This document shows positions 12,598 to 24,784 of a stretch of DNA of 64,000 nt, one piece after another. This stretch comes from Toxonevra muliebris (lineage: Eukaryota > Arthropoda > Insecta > Diptera > Pallopteridae). The notes beneath the pieces are model-generated. The model made no database searches. It was given only the letters and a program-made list of their open reading frames with translations, and had not been told where the DNA came from. The first letter of the stretch is position 1, and each line of letters opens with the position of its first letter. Made by a program: the position numbers and the translations under genes. Where the stretch lies: assembly GCA_963691655.1 (NCBI GenBank), contig OY829326.1, forward strand, positions 139,828,998 to 139,892,997. The letters run 5' to 3'.

Positions 12598-12748
12598 TAG
12601 CCCTATTCACGATTTTGTACAAATGGTCTTGCATCATTGCAAATGCAAAATAGTTCTGCTATCACAATAACAAATATATGCGATATGCAATAAAAATTTG
12701 CATTTGCAATGATGCAAGACCGTTTACACCATATTGTGAATAGGGCTA
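12598..12748. mobile_element. foldback MITE (151 bp) nested in the hAT element
   Basis: Ends are tagccctattcacgatttt and, reversed, tagccctattcacaatatgg. Subterminal arms (gtcttgcatcattgcaaatg and its complement) extend the inverted repeat to about 50 bp per side. A shorter relative is at 53703-53810. Confidence 0.85.
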
Positions 12749-13194
12749 ATGTGTGTTAATAATTCCTAATTTTTTTAAAGATGTCACTAAGAATAAGGAG
12801 TTCACAATCTTAACTGGTTCTATTGCTATGACAGCAGCCTTCAAAACGATATAATTGTTGTACAACTTAGCATTATATTTTTTCGTATGCTAAACATGCC
12901 GAGTTTTGAGCCAAATAAAGAGTAATTTCGGAACTTCCCAGAATTGGTTACCTAACATCAAATTTTTCAATATCGAGTTTTTGGTGGATTATGATAAGTC
13001 GTGCTCACTTTCATCTTTACCGAAAAGTTTGAAGATATACACCGAAAATTTACGATCTCTTCCTTCAGCTCAAATTACAAATTCTGGAAGCAGTACTCCA
13101 AATATCAAAATAATTTTTGCTTTTCCTGTAAAATAAGGAAAATGGGTGTTATGAACGAATTTAAAATAAAAAAAATTATTTTTATTGAGAAGTA

Positions 13195-13574
13195 TAGCCC
13201 TGTTCACGCTTTAGAGTAAAGTGCTGGTTAACGGAGTAACAGGTTAAAAGTGTAACACAAAATTACTCTACAACAACAAAATATATGACATTTTCCTTTA
13301 CCCTCACTTTACACTTTTACTCTAGTTTGAACCTTGAGTGAAATATTTGTTACTCTATTACTCTGAGTAAGAGAGAAAATTAGTGTTGCCTACTTCTTGA
13401 TTTGTATGACAACAAAAAATAAAAAACAAAAGTTTTGTTGATAGTGAATTCAATTGGGAACATTGATCGCAGAGAGTACTCTGTCTAAGTTTTAGATGAG
13501 TTCACGGTCTAGGGTAAAAAATTACTTTTTTACTCCGTTACTCAGCTCTTTACTCTAAAGAGTAAATAGGGCTT
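13195..13574. mobile_element. second nested inverted-repeat element with related termini (about 380 bp)
   Basis: The left end is tagccctgttcacgctttag and the right end, reversed, taagccctatttactctttag; both lead into agagtaaag/gctg. The terminal TAGCCCT-TTCAC core is shared with the 12598 and 53703 elements although the interiors differ. Confidence 0.7.
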
Positions 13575-13632
13575 ATATATAGTTGGTGCGGAGCAACCCC
13601 AAATTTGGTTGCTCCAAAGCCCTGGATATAAC

Positions 13633-15165
13633 GACTAAGATTGTGGCTTTTTGTACATCCCCAGTATTTTTCACCGCTAACATTTTTCATTATCATCGTA
13701 ATATCGTACCAATTTCGATCTTACTTACTAGTCTGATATTATATACACTGTTCATTTATCTACTTGAAATTATAATCAAGTTGCTGAGCAATTGCAAAGA
13801 TGTTTAAGTCAGGTGTTCTTTTCTGCAGTCAATAATTTCTTGACATTGAAACTTAAGAAATTCTTTTCTTCCTACTTATTTGTGTGTTTAACAATAAACC
13901 AAACCAAGTAGATCATATCCATTACTTGAAAGAAAAATCTAAGGAAATCTTAAGTAATTCTTGCATTTTTCTGTCATTGATATCGTGGTACTCACACTTA
14001 CCCCTTTTATGGTAAAATATAAAAATTTCTTCCTGCCATATATACCTCTATGAATGTATGTAAGAGTAAATATGTACGTACTTACCTATACGTATCGCTT
14101 ACAAACATAATTAATTTAATTTTCAAGTTATTTGCACTGTTGCCTTTTTGCAAAAAAAAAAGATTTTAATCAATTTAATCGCATTCACACTAAAACTCTC
14201 CTCATTTTGCACTTCCTCACTTCTTCATACTCACTTTAGTTAATATTCAGTTGCAAAATAATTTCATTTGGTGTTTGGTACTTAACCCCTCAAAAAAAAA
14301 AATAGAAGCTAAACCAGGAGTTTAACGCTTGGTTTAGCGTTCAAGGATAGAGAGGCAGTTAAGGTTAACGCGCTTATCGCGTTTGACTAATCCGCCTCAA
14401 GCTACTAACTACTATATTTTTGTATGTTTCGAATATTTGTTGTTACCATTTTTTTTTTTTTTTTGGTATTTGTTGGCTGGTGTTGGTGTTGCTGATATAA
14501 TTGTTGGTGCTATTGCTGTTGTTGTTACAGGCGACTCATGCGATTAACAAATTTCTATTGTTCAAGTATAAATATAAAATGTTCTTTACTACTACATATT
14601 AAGAAATTTACCACCATTTCAATGTTTGGCATTTATTTGTTGTTTGTTTTTTTTTTTTTTTTTTTTTTTGGACGCCTTATTAAGGTGCGAATTTATTGTT
14701 GATGTTGTTGTTGCTATTTTCTTTGTGTCGGTATAACTTCAGCCACAGCTAAGGTACTTCATTTTAATTAGGAAGCAATTAAAACACTTCAACAAAAAAA
14801 AAAAAAAAAAAAAAAAGTAGGTACTAACAATAGGTTAATACAAACTACTAAACCAACAACAAAAATAAAACAAGAAATTATTTGGGCACGAAGGTGGTTG
14901 AGTTTACTTCTTAAGCTCTGTTCTTTTTGCTTTTGTTACACTTTCGAGGGTGGGTAGAAATTACAAAAGCAAATAAACTAAAGTCGTTAGGTAATTCATT
15001 TTAATGTTAGTTTTGAAATAAGTGAGAAAACTGTGATTGTAAACCTGATATTAAAAGATTTTTTCTCAGCGATTTTATTTGTATTGTAATTGTTAAATTT
15101 CCAGAAAACTTGTCTTTGTTTGTGTTAGACCGGGGATTTAGTCACTAAATTTTGACTGCACTATA
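13633..15165. other. non-coding stretch with homopolymer runs
   Basis: AT-rich, with poly-T around 14450-14465 and 14649-14669, poly-A around 14791-14816 and TTG-rich patches. No gene was found. Confidence 0.65.
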
Positions 15166-15169
15166 GTTT

Positions 15170-15475
15170 ACACTTACTCCTACTTAATCTTTTGTGGTAA
15201 TGGAAGTCAAATCTCACTGTCACTAAGTGAGTGGTAGTGGACATAAAAATCAACTCCACTAAATCTTTAGCGGTTAGTGGAAATGAAAGCCCATTACCAC
15301 TAAATGTTTAGTGGTAGTCGAAATAGGAAACAACTACCATTAAACTACCATTGGAAAAAAAATTCCATTACCACTACATATTTAGTGGTAGTAGAAAGAG
15401 GAACCAACTACCATTAAAACTTTAGTAGTAGTTGAAAATAAAATCTCATTACCTCTAAAGATTAGTGGTAATTGC
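15170..15475. repeat. cluster of diverged palindromic repeats (taccactaaa...tttagtggta)
   Basis: At least five imperfect palindromes of the form ccactaaa-tttagtgg occur about every 40-75 bp, separated by gaaa-aactcc-type spacers. The best copies are near 15295-15316 and 15371-15391. Confidence 0.7.
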
Positions 15476-15737
15476 TTGGAGAGTAGCGTTTGTATTGCAA
15501 AACGGGTCTCTGTTCCCAAAAACACTCAATACCCCATCTCACCCATCTCAGCAACAACAGATGTCAAAACGCTCATCCTATCCATTTTAAGATATAAAGC
15601 TGACAAATAGACAATGCTGATCATGGCAGAAAGGGTAAGTTTTATCTTGATCAGAAAAACCTTGTGCAAGGGAAGCTTGTCTGCATTTGGACTTACCTGC
15701 TGCATATGCACGGGAAAGACAACAGTTGAACCTTTCC

Positions 15738-16377
15738 CACTGAGCCGAAATTGCGTAGTTTCGGCAAATGGTTTTGAACGAAACTGCAATTGTTTACATT
15801 GTGAAGCTGGTTTCGATTATGGTTTCGTTTGGCAGTTCATGGTTTATTTCTTGTTGTAAAATGCCGGCGGATAATATAATTATTGATAAATATTTCAGGC
15901 TTAAATAACTTATTTAGCAGCAAAATAAAAGTTTATAAGAGAAAGCGTCAATTGTTATGAATCTTGTATTACTTCAACCGCAGCCACTATGTAGCCTTGC
16001 TGCCGCAGCTCCTCCGCCATTTGTTTATATGTATGGCTGTTTTTTTTTTTGCCTTACGCAGCTCCTCCACCTTTTCCCGCTCACTTCAAAAATTTATTTT
16101 TTCATATTTCCGTTTTTCCATATTAATCAAGTTGCACACAAAGCAAAATATAAATGGCTGTATAAAAATGTCAGAGCAAATTCATTTCAATATTCATTTC
16201 AGTGAACACATTAAGGGTTTCATTAGATTTTTGCTCCGTTTCGAATACGGTTTCGTTGAAACCACCTAATTTGCATGGTTTCGTTTGACATATTTTTATA
16301 TGCCGAAATTGAGCATTTCAACGCAGTTTCAGCAGAAATCACGGAAATGATGGAAATCACGCAATTTTGGCTCAGTG
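15738..16377. mobile_element. inverted-repeat element with CACTGAGCC ends (640 bp)
   Basis: The left end is CACTGAGCCGAAATTGCGTA and the right end, reversed, CACTGAGCCAAAATTGCGTG. Internal ggtttcgttt motifs repeat. No clean target duplication was found, so the superfamily is not assigned. Both flanks contain a similar acagatgtcaaaacgc word (15558 and 16473). Confidence 0.65.
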
Positions 16378-16504
16378 AGAACATAGTATAAGACCGAATA
16401 TCGATAGTACTCCAAACCACTAGTGGATCGTAGGAAGTGGAGGGGGTCGAAGGATTGCTGATAACAGCAAAGACAGATGTCAAAACGCAAGTGGTTGTAT
16501 ACAC

Positions 16505-16600
16505 AACCACAACCAGTTAAGTAACAGCTTCACCTATCTCGGTAGTATTATGCTCTCCGACGGTGACGCTACAGATATGATTACCAATAAGAATTCCAAA
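16505..16600 (+). pseudogene. small LINE RT fragment on the plus strand
   Basis: NSFTYLGSIMLSDGDATDMI resembles the F-x-YLGS-ii-xDG segment that follows the RT catalytic core in many LINE and craniate-type non-LTR elements. It is about 30 residues and truncated on both sides, and it abuts an opposite-strand RT fragment. Confidence 0.5.
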
Positions 16601-17480
16601 TCAGCGGCGTATATTAGGAGGGATGAGGGACTTGAAGAGAGTTATTTTCGTACGTCGGGAGAGGGCAAGAGTTATTCTTTGCTTGATCTCAAGGCTGACA
16701 TTATGGTTGGTGTTGATGCAGAGTCTAAGATAAACGAAATCCTTGACGACTTCGAGTTTGTAATTGTTAACAGTGAAATTTTGTCCCAGACGCCATAACT
16801 CTTTGTTTGTTGACACAAGATATTTCGTTTTGTTCGCGATCACTACTAGGCCCACTCGACGAGACTCTCTTTCTAAGTTGGAGAATACTGCACTGACTGC
16901 TTGCGCGTTGGTCCCAATGATGTCAATATTATTATTAGCTTGTAAAAGATAGCGCCAGAGATGCCGATGTTCGCAGTTCGAATTATTTTCTCCAGCATTA
17001 GATTAAAGAAGTCACACGATAGAGAATCACCTTGTCTGAAACTTCATCTGGTATTAAAAGGGGTCAGTCCCAATTTTCACTGCGCTGGTGATACCAAAAC
17101 CAGACATTGCGGCGTACAGGTGATCTCTAAACATGATGCTGTCGAAGGCGGCTTTATAAGCGACGAATAGATGGTGTGTATCGATTGGTTTTTCCCGAGT
17201 CTTATCCAAGATTTGGCGTATTGTGAATATCTGGTCGATGGTGAATTTACCAGTCTTGAAGTCACACTGATAAGGTCTAATCAGTTTGTTGACTATGGGC
17301 TTCAGTCTTTCCCACATTATGCTCTATAGAACCATATAGGCGATGTTAAGAAGGCTTATCTCACTGGAGTTGGCGCGGATCGTGGAATCACCTTTCTTGT
17401 GGATTGGGGTTCTAATCACTGGACATGCTTTCATCCGACCATATTCTGCATAAAGGCACTTGTGTGCGTTTTGTAAGGGT
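16601..17480 (-). pseudogene. decayed non-LTR retrotransposon reverse transcriptase
   Basis: Read on the minus strand it contains MWERLKPIVNKLIRPYQC then DFKTGKFTIDQIFTIRQIL and DTHHLFVAYKAAFDSI (motif A; the usual catalytic VDYK aspartate is replaced, giving VAYK). It continues with RQGDSLSCDFFNLMLEKIIR-like sequence antisense to 16990-17060, NIDIIGTNAQAVSAVFSNLE and VGLVVIANKTKYLVST, then VVKDFVYLRLCINTNHNVSL and RRTKITLFKSLIPP. The YADD box expected before DIIG is missing, apparently by deletion. Several frameshifts are needed, so it is dead. Confidence 0.8.
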
Positions 17481-20400
17481 CCGGTGTTCAAACCGTTGCA
17501 CTATGGGTCAAAAGGTCACTTTTTTTTGGCATAATGTCAAAAACGGCAGATATCTCGCTGAAACTTCGCTTACTCGTTTCTGATGTTATACAGATAATTT
17601 AAAAACAAAAATAGATGTGATCACTGTACTGCCACGCCCACCTCCCATAGAACAAAAATAATAAAAACATTTAATTTTATAGGAATAATCATTTTCTAGT
17701 AAAAATAACTAACCTTCTAGGAGAATAAAGGATTTGGGGTTCAGATGTCAACCTGTCTTATTTTTTGTCGGAGAAGTCAAAGTTTATTTTATTACATATC
17801 TCAAATCTGGGCCATTTGAAGTTTGGGCTGACAAGGTATCGACATGAGCCAGTAACTGCGTGTTACTTTGTTGCTGTGAAGAAATTTCTGAATCAAGTTT
17901 TCTTTTTAAGGGGGAAGGCGGGCCAAATTTCAAATTAAAGTTTATATATTCAGAAATATGTGTACAAATTTTCAAGTCAAAATTCCATAAATTGCCTGAG
18001 TTACAGCCATTTTAGTGATAGTAAGCAGACTGAAAACTTAATGGACTGAAAACTTTAGATGCATTTTTCTTGAAACGACTTTTTTCGAACTGGTCGCGTC
18101 GATAACTCGATCAAATATTAACCGATTTTCAATGTTTTATTCGTTTTGTTCATATTTGAAGTGGCCATCGTCAAGCATAGCCGATTTTAAAATTTTTGAT
18201 TTTTACAATTTTTAAGCTCTTTTGAAACAAAAAAAAAAGGGTCGAAACATGAAAAAATTTTCAAGCAGTCGCCATTTTGTGGAAAATAAAAAAAAACCGC
18301 TATGTTCGACGAGAATTATACTCATATATATTAATATAATCTAAAATTTTTTTTTTTTTTCAAAAAATCCGTTCTTGAAAACGGAGGGGACCATGGAGGG
18401 GAAATTTTTATCGGGCTCCACGGTAACGCCCATATCTTCAAAACCACTCAATATTTTTTAATAAAAATTTATGGAAATATTGTTGGAAGTGCATATATCC
18501 TTATATTCCTTTATTTGACAGATCAAGCAAACTCCCGAAAATCACTTATTTTTCCAGCCGTCCCAGTGGCCTTCCCCTTTAACCCATCATTTGCTTCACT
18601 GTTACTGCGATGAGGTCTCTTCTATTCTCTAACCAAGCATTAAGAAGAACTTCATTCTGGAGCTTAATTGATACTGCAAAAACAATTATTCTCGCAGATT
18701 CGCAAATATTCGCAAAAGTTTTGATTGCCACTTGAAAGTAAACATCATAGCATTTTACCACATATACACTTCATGTACTGCCATGGACTGCATAATATTT
18801 GTTTCCTTCACAGAGCACAATTTCACACGATTTCATAATTAGCAAACAAAAACTTTACACATTCATGTAAATATTTCTCGCTTATGATCAACGTAAAATA
18901 CGAAATAGTAATAAAGTTTTATTTTACATACCTTCGTTCTTATTATCTATTTTCCAGGAAAAATTGCTTTAAATAAATTTATTAAAATTTCACCAAACGA
19001 ATTTCAATACATTTTAATTAAACAAAACGTCCAACCGTATGGAGCATTAATTGCCAACTTTGACAGCGCGCCAAATAGACAGTGTTTCCACCACCCGGAA
19101 AAAAAGTATTTTTTTAAATACTCAGAGTATTTCTTTCTATATATAACATTTTTGTTCGTAAATTTCGACTTTATGCCACAAAAAGCGACCTTCTGGCCTA
19201 TAGTGCATTGGTCAGGCGTCTTATTTTTTCGAATAATTTTCGAACCTCATTCCTGTCTCCAAGCATCTCGATATCGTCACGCTCACGTCTCTCTGCCTCT
19301 CGTTTCTTGCGAATGAAACTCTCTTCTCAACTCTTTGCATCGCGTTGAAACTTTATTGTAGATAAGCCGAAGTTTAATTCTAGAGTGGATAATTTAAACT
19401 GTTATAATTCAAAGGGAGGAATTTTAAAATTTTGTGACAGATAATTGGTCTAGATCAATTATCTGACAGATTCAATACTATAGACATCAGAATCGGAAAG
19501 CAAAAATGCAAGTGACTACATAAAAAACATGCAGAAGTCCTGCTCTATAAACCTTACAGTGCAGTTCTCTTATATACTGAAATTTCTCTTACTTACCACA
19601 AGTTTTTCTTACTCACATACCTTTACTAAAAAAAAATAATAATAATAATCTCTTTTTTAATATATTTTTTGTGTCTTTTCTTTATTTTCATTTTGAATGT
19701 TTTATTTAAAATAACAAATTTACATTTTTGCAACACTGCAAATATTTTTTTTTTTTTTTTCATTTTCATGTTTTCTTGCAATTAAAATTTTCTTTTATAT
19801 ATAAGTTTTAGTTTTTGTTACATCATTTTTATTTATTAAATTGAATTTTTATTTTCACTAAATAATTTTTTGTGTTGTTTTTTTTTTTTTTACGTTTATT
19901 CTAATAATTTTATTTGCAAATTTTAATTTAATTTTTAACATTTTAATGCAAAATACGGTGTCAATAATTTTTTTTCTTTTTTTTTTTTTTTTTTGTTGCT
20001 GTTGTTTTCACTTTTGTAATAAATTCTAATTGAGTTTTTAAATAATATAAACACTATAATTCAGTTTTTAAATTTATTATGTGTTTGCTTTTTTTTTTTT
20101 TAGTTATATATATGTTTATTTATTTTTGTTTTAGTTTTTTTTACTTGAGTAATAATTCTATTTACATGAGAGTGTGAGAGAGGGGGTTTGAAGGGAATGG
20201 GGAACGTGAACGACAATTGCAAAATTTGATTTTGTTGTTTGCTTTGACATTACAATTTTTTAATTATATTGCTACAGTGTTTTTATTTGTTGGTTGGTTG
20301 TTTTAGATATATTTATTATATATTTTGTATATATATCGTAAATCGATAATACAAATGTTTAATTCTTGTTGCAGTTGTCTGTTTACTAATATTATAATTT

Positions 20401-22580
20401 TTTTTTTTTTTGCTTTGTTTTGTTTTTTATTTTTAGTTAATTTTTAAAGTTAAATTACTATAATTACAATTTCTTTTAATAATTAAAAATATATTTGCAT
20501 TATAAATATTTTTATATTTAAAGTTATACGTATTCACATGAAAAATTATACAATAATTAAAACAAAAATCACACAAAAATAAAAATTCAAATAAAATGTG
20601 TAAAACAGCAATTAAGGGTGCTAATTAACTATAATTAATATTGCTTTGTTTTTTGAGTTTTTTATTTAATTTGTTTTTTTTTTTTTTGTTATTAAATATT
20701 TTCATATAAATTTCTCAACAAATCTTTTTTTTTATTTATTTTTATTTTTAAAATTTTTGCTTTTGTTTTAGAGTTGCATCCCTGGTTATGTTAACAAGAT
20801 AAGCAGATAAGTGCAATTGTGTTTTATTTGTGTGTTTCAAGTATGTGGAATGGAATTGTGTAAAAACGACGAGGTAAATGTGGAAAAAGAGTAGGAGGGA
20901 GGAGAAGGAATAAATTTACATTTAAAAATTTAAATGATGAAAAATTAAACTACGAAATATGAATTCGAAAAGGGATACACCCATACTGCAAACAGAGAAT
21001 ACCTTTCACAAATTGTATATGAGTTAATCATATTCACGATGCGGTCATATTCCGTGAATCGAAGAAAAAAGTATTTAATTTTTGTATTTATGGATCAAAA
21101 CTAAAGAATTCTTCAATTGGTTAGTTAGAAAAAGAAACTATTAATTATTAAAAGTGTTATTAATGAACACCGGTGCACGAAATTTAACTTTTAGCAGCTG
21201 TCTTAGTTTTTTGCCCGTTTTCACATAAGCTTTTGAACGATAAACTTTCTGCCGGCTTAAGTTTCAAGTTCCCATAAGTTCGAAATTGCTGCATTTTTGG
21301 AAGCCCTGGCTCTATTTTTGGAACTCGTAGATAACCAACCGAAAAAAGGTTTTGAATCTAAACCATTTTTCTAAACTTTGGATAGCATCGGTTTGAAAGT
21401 TGCAACTAGGGTCAAAATAGTAAATTGTATTTTAAATATGGAGACAAAAGTATGAAGTTACACTTGAATAGCATCAAGTAACTCGAATCGAGCGCAAAAT
21501 CAAAATAGGCCAACACAATTCATTAAGCTAGGAATGGAAGTCTGGTATAATAGAAAACTTATTATTAAACGTAATATGAAAGTGTATAACAGACGAAATT
21601 GCTACCAGCACATCACTACGTTTTGTAAATCAATCAATGAATCCGGTTTTCATAGTTACTAGACACTCATTTACAAAATGATCACGGTTTTTAACGAACG
21701 ATTACTTATAACGATGGTCGGAGCACTCCAAGGAGGTTTTAAATAGCCCTTTAGCTTTATATACATTCCATCAATTGACACTTGAAATTGCCCTAAGTAT
21801 CTCCAAGGAATCCACAACCATTTCTATCCGAATTCTTAATCATTTAAGCAATCAAGAGATTAAATTAAAATAGAAATATGGTTGATAAAAATTAAATCTG
21901 TACAGAGTTCTTGAAGTGTGATCCAGCGCTAACAGCGAATGTTTTGGAATCCATAACTGATCAAACTTACAAGATTTTCCAAAGCTCTTGGAATGCAGAA
22001 AAACGTGTTAAAGATCCAAAAGGTTTTCAATAACTATGTATATGGACATTACAATGTTTCTAGGCAAAACTTTCACAAAGATTCTTTTAGGACGCATATC
22101 AGAAGCTCTAGATGAGAGCATGCGCAAAAAACCAATATAGTTTCGAATTGAATCGATTCTGTGTGAATTAAATTTGAGCAATTTAACGAGTACCGCGCAC
22201 ATAAATTTGAGTCGTATGTAACGATTTTAGGAAGGCATTTCACAGGTTCTAATCGCCTAATATCATTAACATTGTTAAGGTCGATAGCGGATCAAAGGGG
22301 CAGAGGTATTTCTGCAACTTTTGTGTAAAACCATCAACTTGAATCTGCCAGTAGTCAGACTCGTATACTTATGTCACGTGCGCTGCATAATGGAGTTTTA
22401 TCGGGAACTTTCCAAGTTAACATGTTCGTAAGTCATACTTCCTTTCGGTGAGGTTATACCCTCAAAAATATGTGGAAGACATGGTATCTAATGGATATCT
22501 ATTGGACAGTTCGAAGGCCTTGAATACGCTACTACTATTACGGCACAACAGCCCCTGGAGGGTTAAGGCCGCATCCATCC
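17481..22580. other. long non-coding stretch, AT-rich with poly-T runs
   Basis: No coding sequence or element with clear ends was found. 19620-20760 is extremely AT-rich with repeated 9-20 base T runs. The unique sequence between 21000 and 22450 has only short unrelated open frames. Confidence 0.6.
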
Positions 22581-22584
22581 ATTC

Positions 22585-22805
22585 ATGTTGTGTGAGTTAT
22601 ATTTGTACACAGTTTTATGCCGAATCCGAACGGCGAAATGAGAAGAATTTCATAAGCATTTTTTTACTGTTGGAGGTTTGCCATTGCCAGCCAAGAGGTG
22701 GTGCCGTGTTTTATTTTAGATTTTTGATTTTTGGGCGTGCCGAGATATGAACCCCGGCACCTCTGCGTAGCAGTCCAACACACTAACCAGTAGGCTATGG
22801 CAAAT
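22585..22805 (-). repeat. tRNA-derived SINE copy
   Basis: The minus strand has an A-box-like TAGCCTACTGG (one mismatch), ttagtgtgttggactgc and a B-box-like GGTTCATATCT (two mismatches), in the order and spacing of a tRNA gene. It carries the gccgaatccgaacggc word shared with 5825 and 57790. It does not form a complete tRNA. Confidence 0.65.
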
Positions 22806-23204
22806 ACTCGGATTATAGATTTGCAAGAATAGCCAGTTTGAAAAACAACAGAGCAGATATTTTTCCATCACACATCCCTTAATCTCAAACTCAGAGACGA
22901 AAAAGGTGAGTATATAGAGAGTTTTACATACCTATAAAGCATGGTGTCAAAAAAAAGCGTTGGTGGTAGACATGTTTGTTTTATATTTAATAAAGCTAAA
23001 CCAGAGCATTCGGTGTTCCAAACAAACATATCGAAATCAAGTTATGTACATAAAACTGAAAAAAAAACTACGTTTTTTCGAATAAAATCTAACACGATGG
23101 CTTTGAAAATGTTCTAACCACATCGAGTTATATACAAAAATATTTATTAACAAATGTATCAGATGGATTAGTAGAATTTAGTGGAGTCTTTGCATTACTA
23201 ACTA

Positions 23205-23485
23205 AGAACAATAGAATCGCACAAGTCAATCATTGACAGTAAGGGAGATGGGATCATAAGAAAAAAATGTCGATGGATCGGTCTTACTCTCCGTAAGAGT
23301 ACCAAGAATATTATACGTCAAGCCCTACGCTGGAACTTTTTGGCTTCTTAACGTCCTGCTGTCCATGGCGAAAAGCCATTGAAACCGAACTTAACTCTAC
23401 CAATTAGACATTGAATGATAAATGCCATGAAGCACCAAACCGAATAAGATTTAGATTAATCGTGGAAGGTCTATGCTTCACTTAT
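23205..23485 (+). pseudogene. C-terminal fragment of a non-LTR retrotransposon
   Basis: Following frames on the plus strand gives RWIGLTL-, AIETELNSTN*TLNDKCHE and APNRIRFRLIVEGLC. These resemble the conserved C-terminal tail of insect endonuclease/RT elements (GHTLRK ... RRSVETELN ... APNRIRWRS, from memory). Stops and frameshifts are present. Confidence 0.55.
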
Positions 23486-23862
23486 ATTAAGTAAGTAAGT
23501 GAATGTAAATGTCTAATGAGTTACGATGAAATAATATGGACAGAATTCTAAAAGAGTGTATGCTACATATACATACTTGATCATAGAGTTTCAACTATAA
23601 TCAAGTATGTATACCCCAACTTTTTGTTCGTTGGTTCACATAAGGTTGCTTTAGTTTTTGTTAAGCCCCCTTTCATATTAAGGACAATGCAACTGCAATC
23701 CGACACAATGATTTTTATAACGAAAATCGTTGCGAATATTGATTGTGATTAGCCCCAGCCGTCGCTTTGTATCAGATCACATATGCCACTTGGACACCAG
23801 TTCGAATAAATTATCAGTCATACTACCGTATTCCCTAATGGGAAGCCATATATGCTTTAATA

Positions 23863-24193
23863 CAGAGGTGCCCACGTCATATGCACTCGGTGCACATTTG
23901 TTTATGTAAAAGCACTAAGGCATATGCCGTGCATTCTAATACACAACACTCCACACTAAGCAATACGAAATACAAAAATAGTTTTGTTTTTTCGTTTCTT
24001 ATCTCTCTTCTTTGCCTATACCAAAAAGCAAAGCAACAACACTTTCGTATACTTTGTTGGTACATATTGGCGACAGTTATATTCAGCGTAAATTTTGTTG
24101 TTGTCTAACGTATGATTTTTTGTTCCTTTATAATAATAAAGTTTATATGTATTGGTGTTTTGCACTTCCGTACAAAACTTTTGGGCACCCCAG
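23863..24193. mobile_element. probable hAT-type MITE (331 bp)
   Basis: The left end CAGAGGTGCCCA and the right end, reversed, CTGGGGTGCCCA form inverted termini. The flanks ctttaata and cttttgag share only their first half, so the target duplication is weak. Confidence 0.45.
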
Positions 24194-24784
24194 CTTTTGA
24201 GTATAGACACTAGCACAGAGAGCATGCACGAAAGAAAGAAACCCACATATATTTAACTATTGATTTTCATAGAGCCATACAATCTCTCAGGTTCTGATTT
24301 GTTCTCGGAGCGAATAAACCATTAGACATATATCTATAATTCTTATTGGAGTACTATACAAAAAAGCTTCCTTGTATAGGCACTAGCAAGTTTAGAGATG
24401 TGAATGAGGTTAAGAATTTCTTTTTCTTCTTCACTGTTTCTCCGCATATCCCCTCCTCCATCCTTTCCCCTTCAATCCATCAATATGCATGGGCAGTGAC
24501 GGGTCTAGACATTTTCAATGTAAGTATTTGAGATACGAAAATTAACTCTAAATTTTAACTTTATGGGGAAAAGGGTAAGAAGAGTCACCTTCTTTCACCG
24601 GCTTTTCGATTAGAATTACAAAATATCTGATGAGCAGAATAAGTTCGCAGAGCAGACCGGGTTTCATTGGGTATGGGTGTATTTTAAGAAAGCATAAATA
24701 AAAGCATTAAAGATTTGTTTTTTACTTTTTTTTAATGAATTAAACTATTTTCTGAAATTATTTAAATGAACTGCTTTGCTTTAT

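Larger units (their letters stand above)
12383..13624. mobile_element. hAT element (1242 bp) with perfect 8-bp target duplication gatataac
   Basis: The left end is CAGGGCTTTGGAGCGGAGC and the right end, reversed, CAGGGCTTTGGAGCAACC. The flanking octamers at 12375-12382 and 13625-13632 are both gatataac. This is an unambiguous hAT insertion. No transposase is visible; the interior hosts two smaller inverted-repeat elements (12598-12748 and 13195-13574), so it has itself been a target. Confidence 0.93.

Noticed and set aside
22705..22800. True tRNA gene
   Set aside because: A- and B-box-like words are present but mismatched and no cloverleaf with paired acceptor arms forms; it fits a SINE head.
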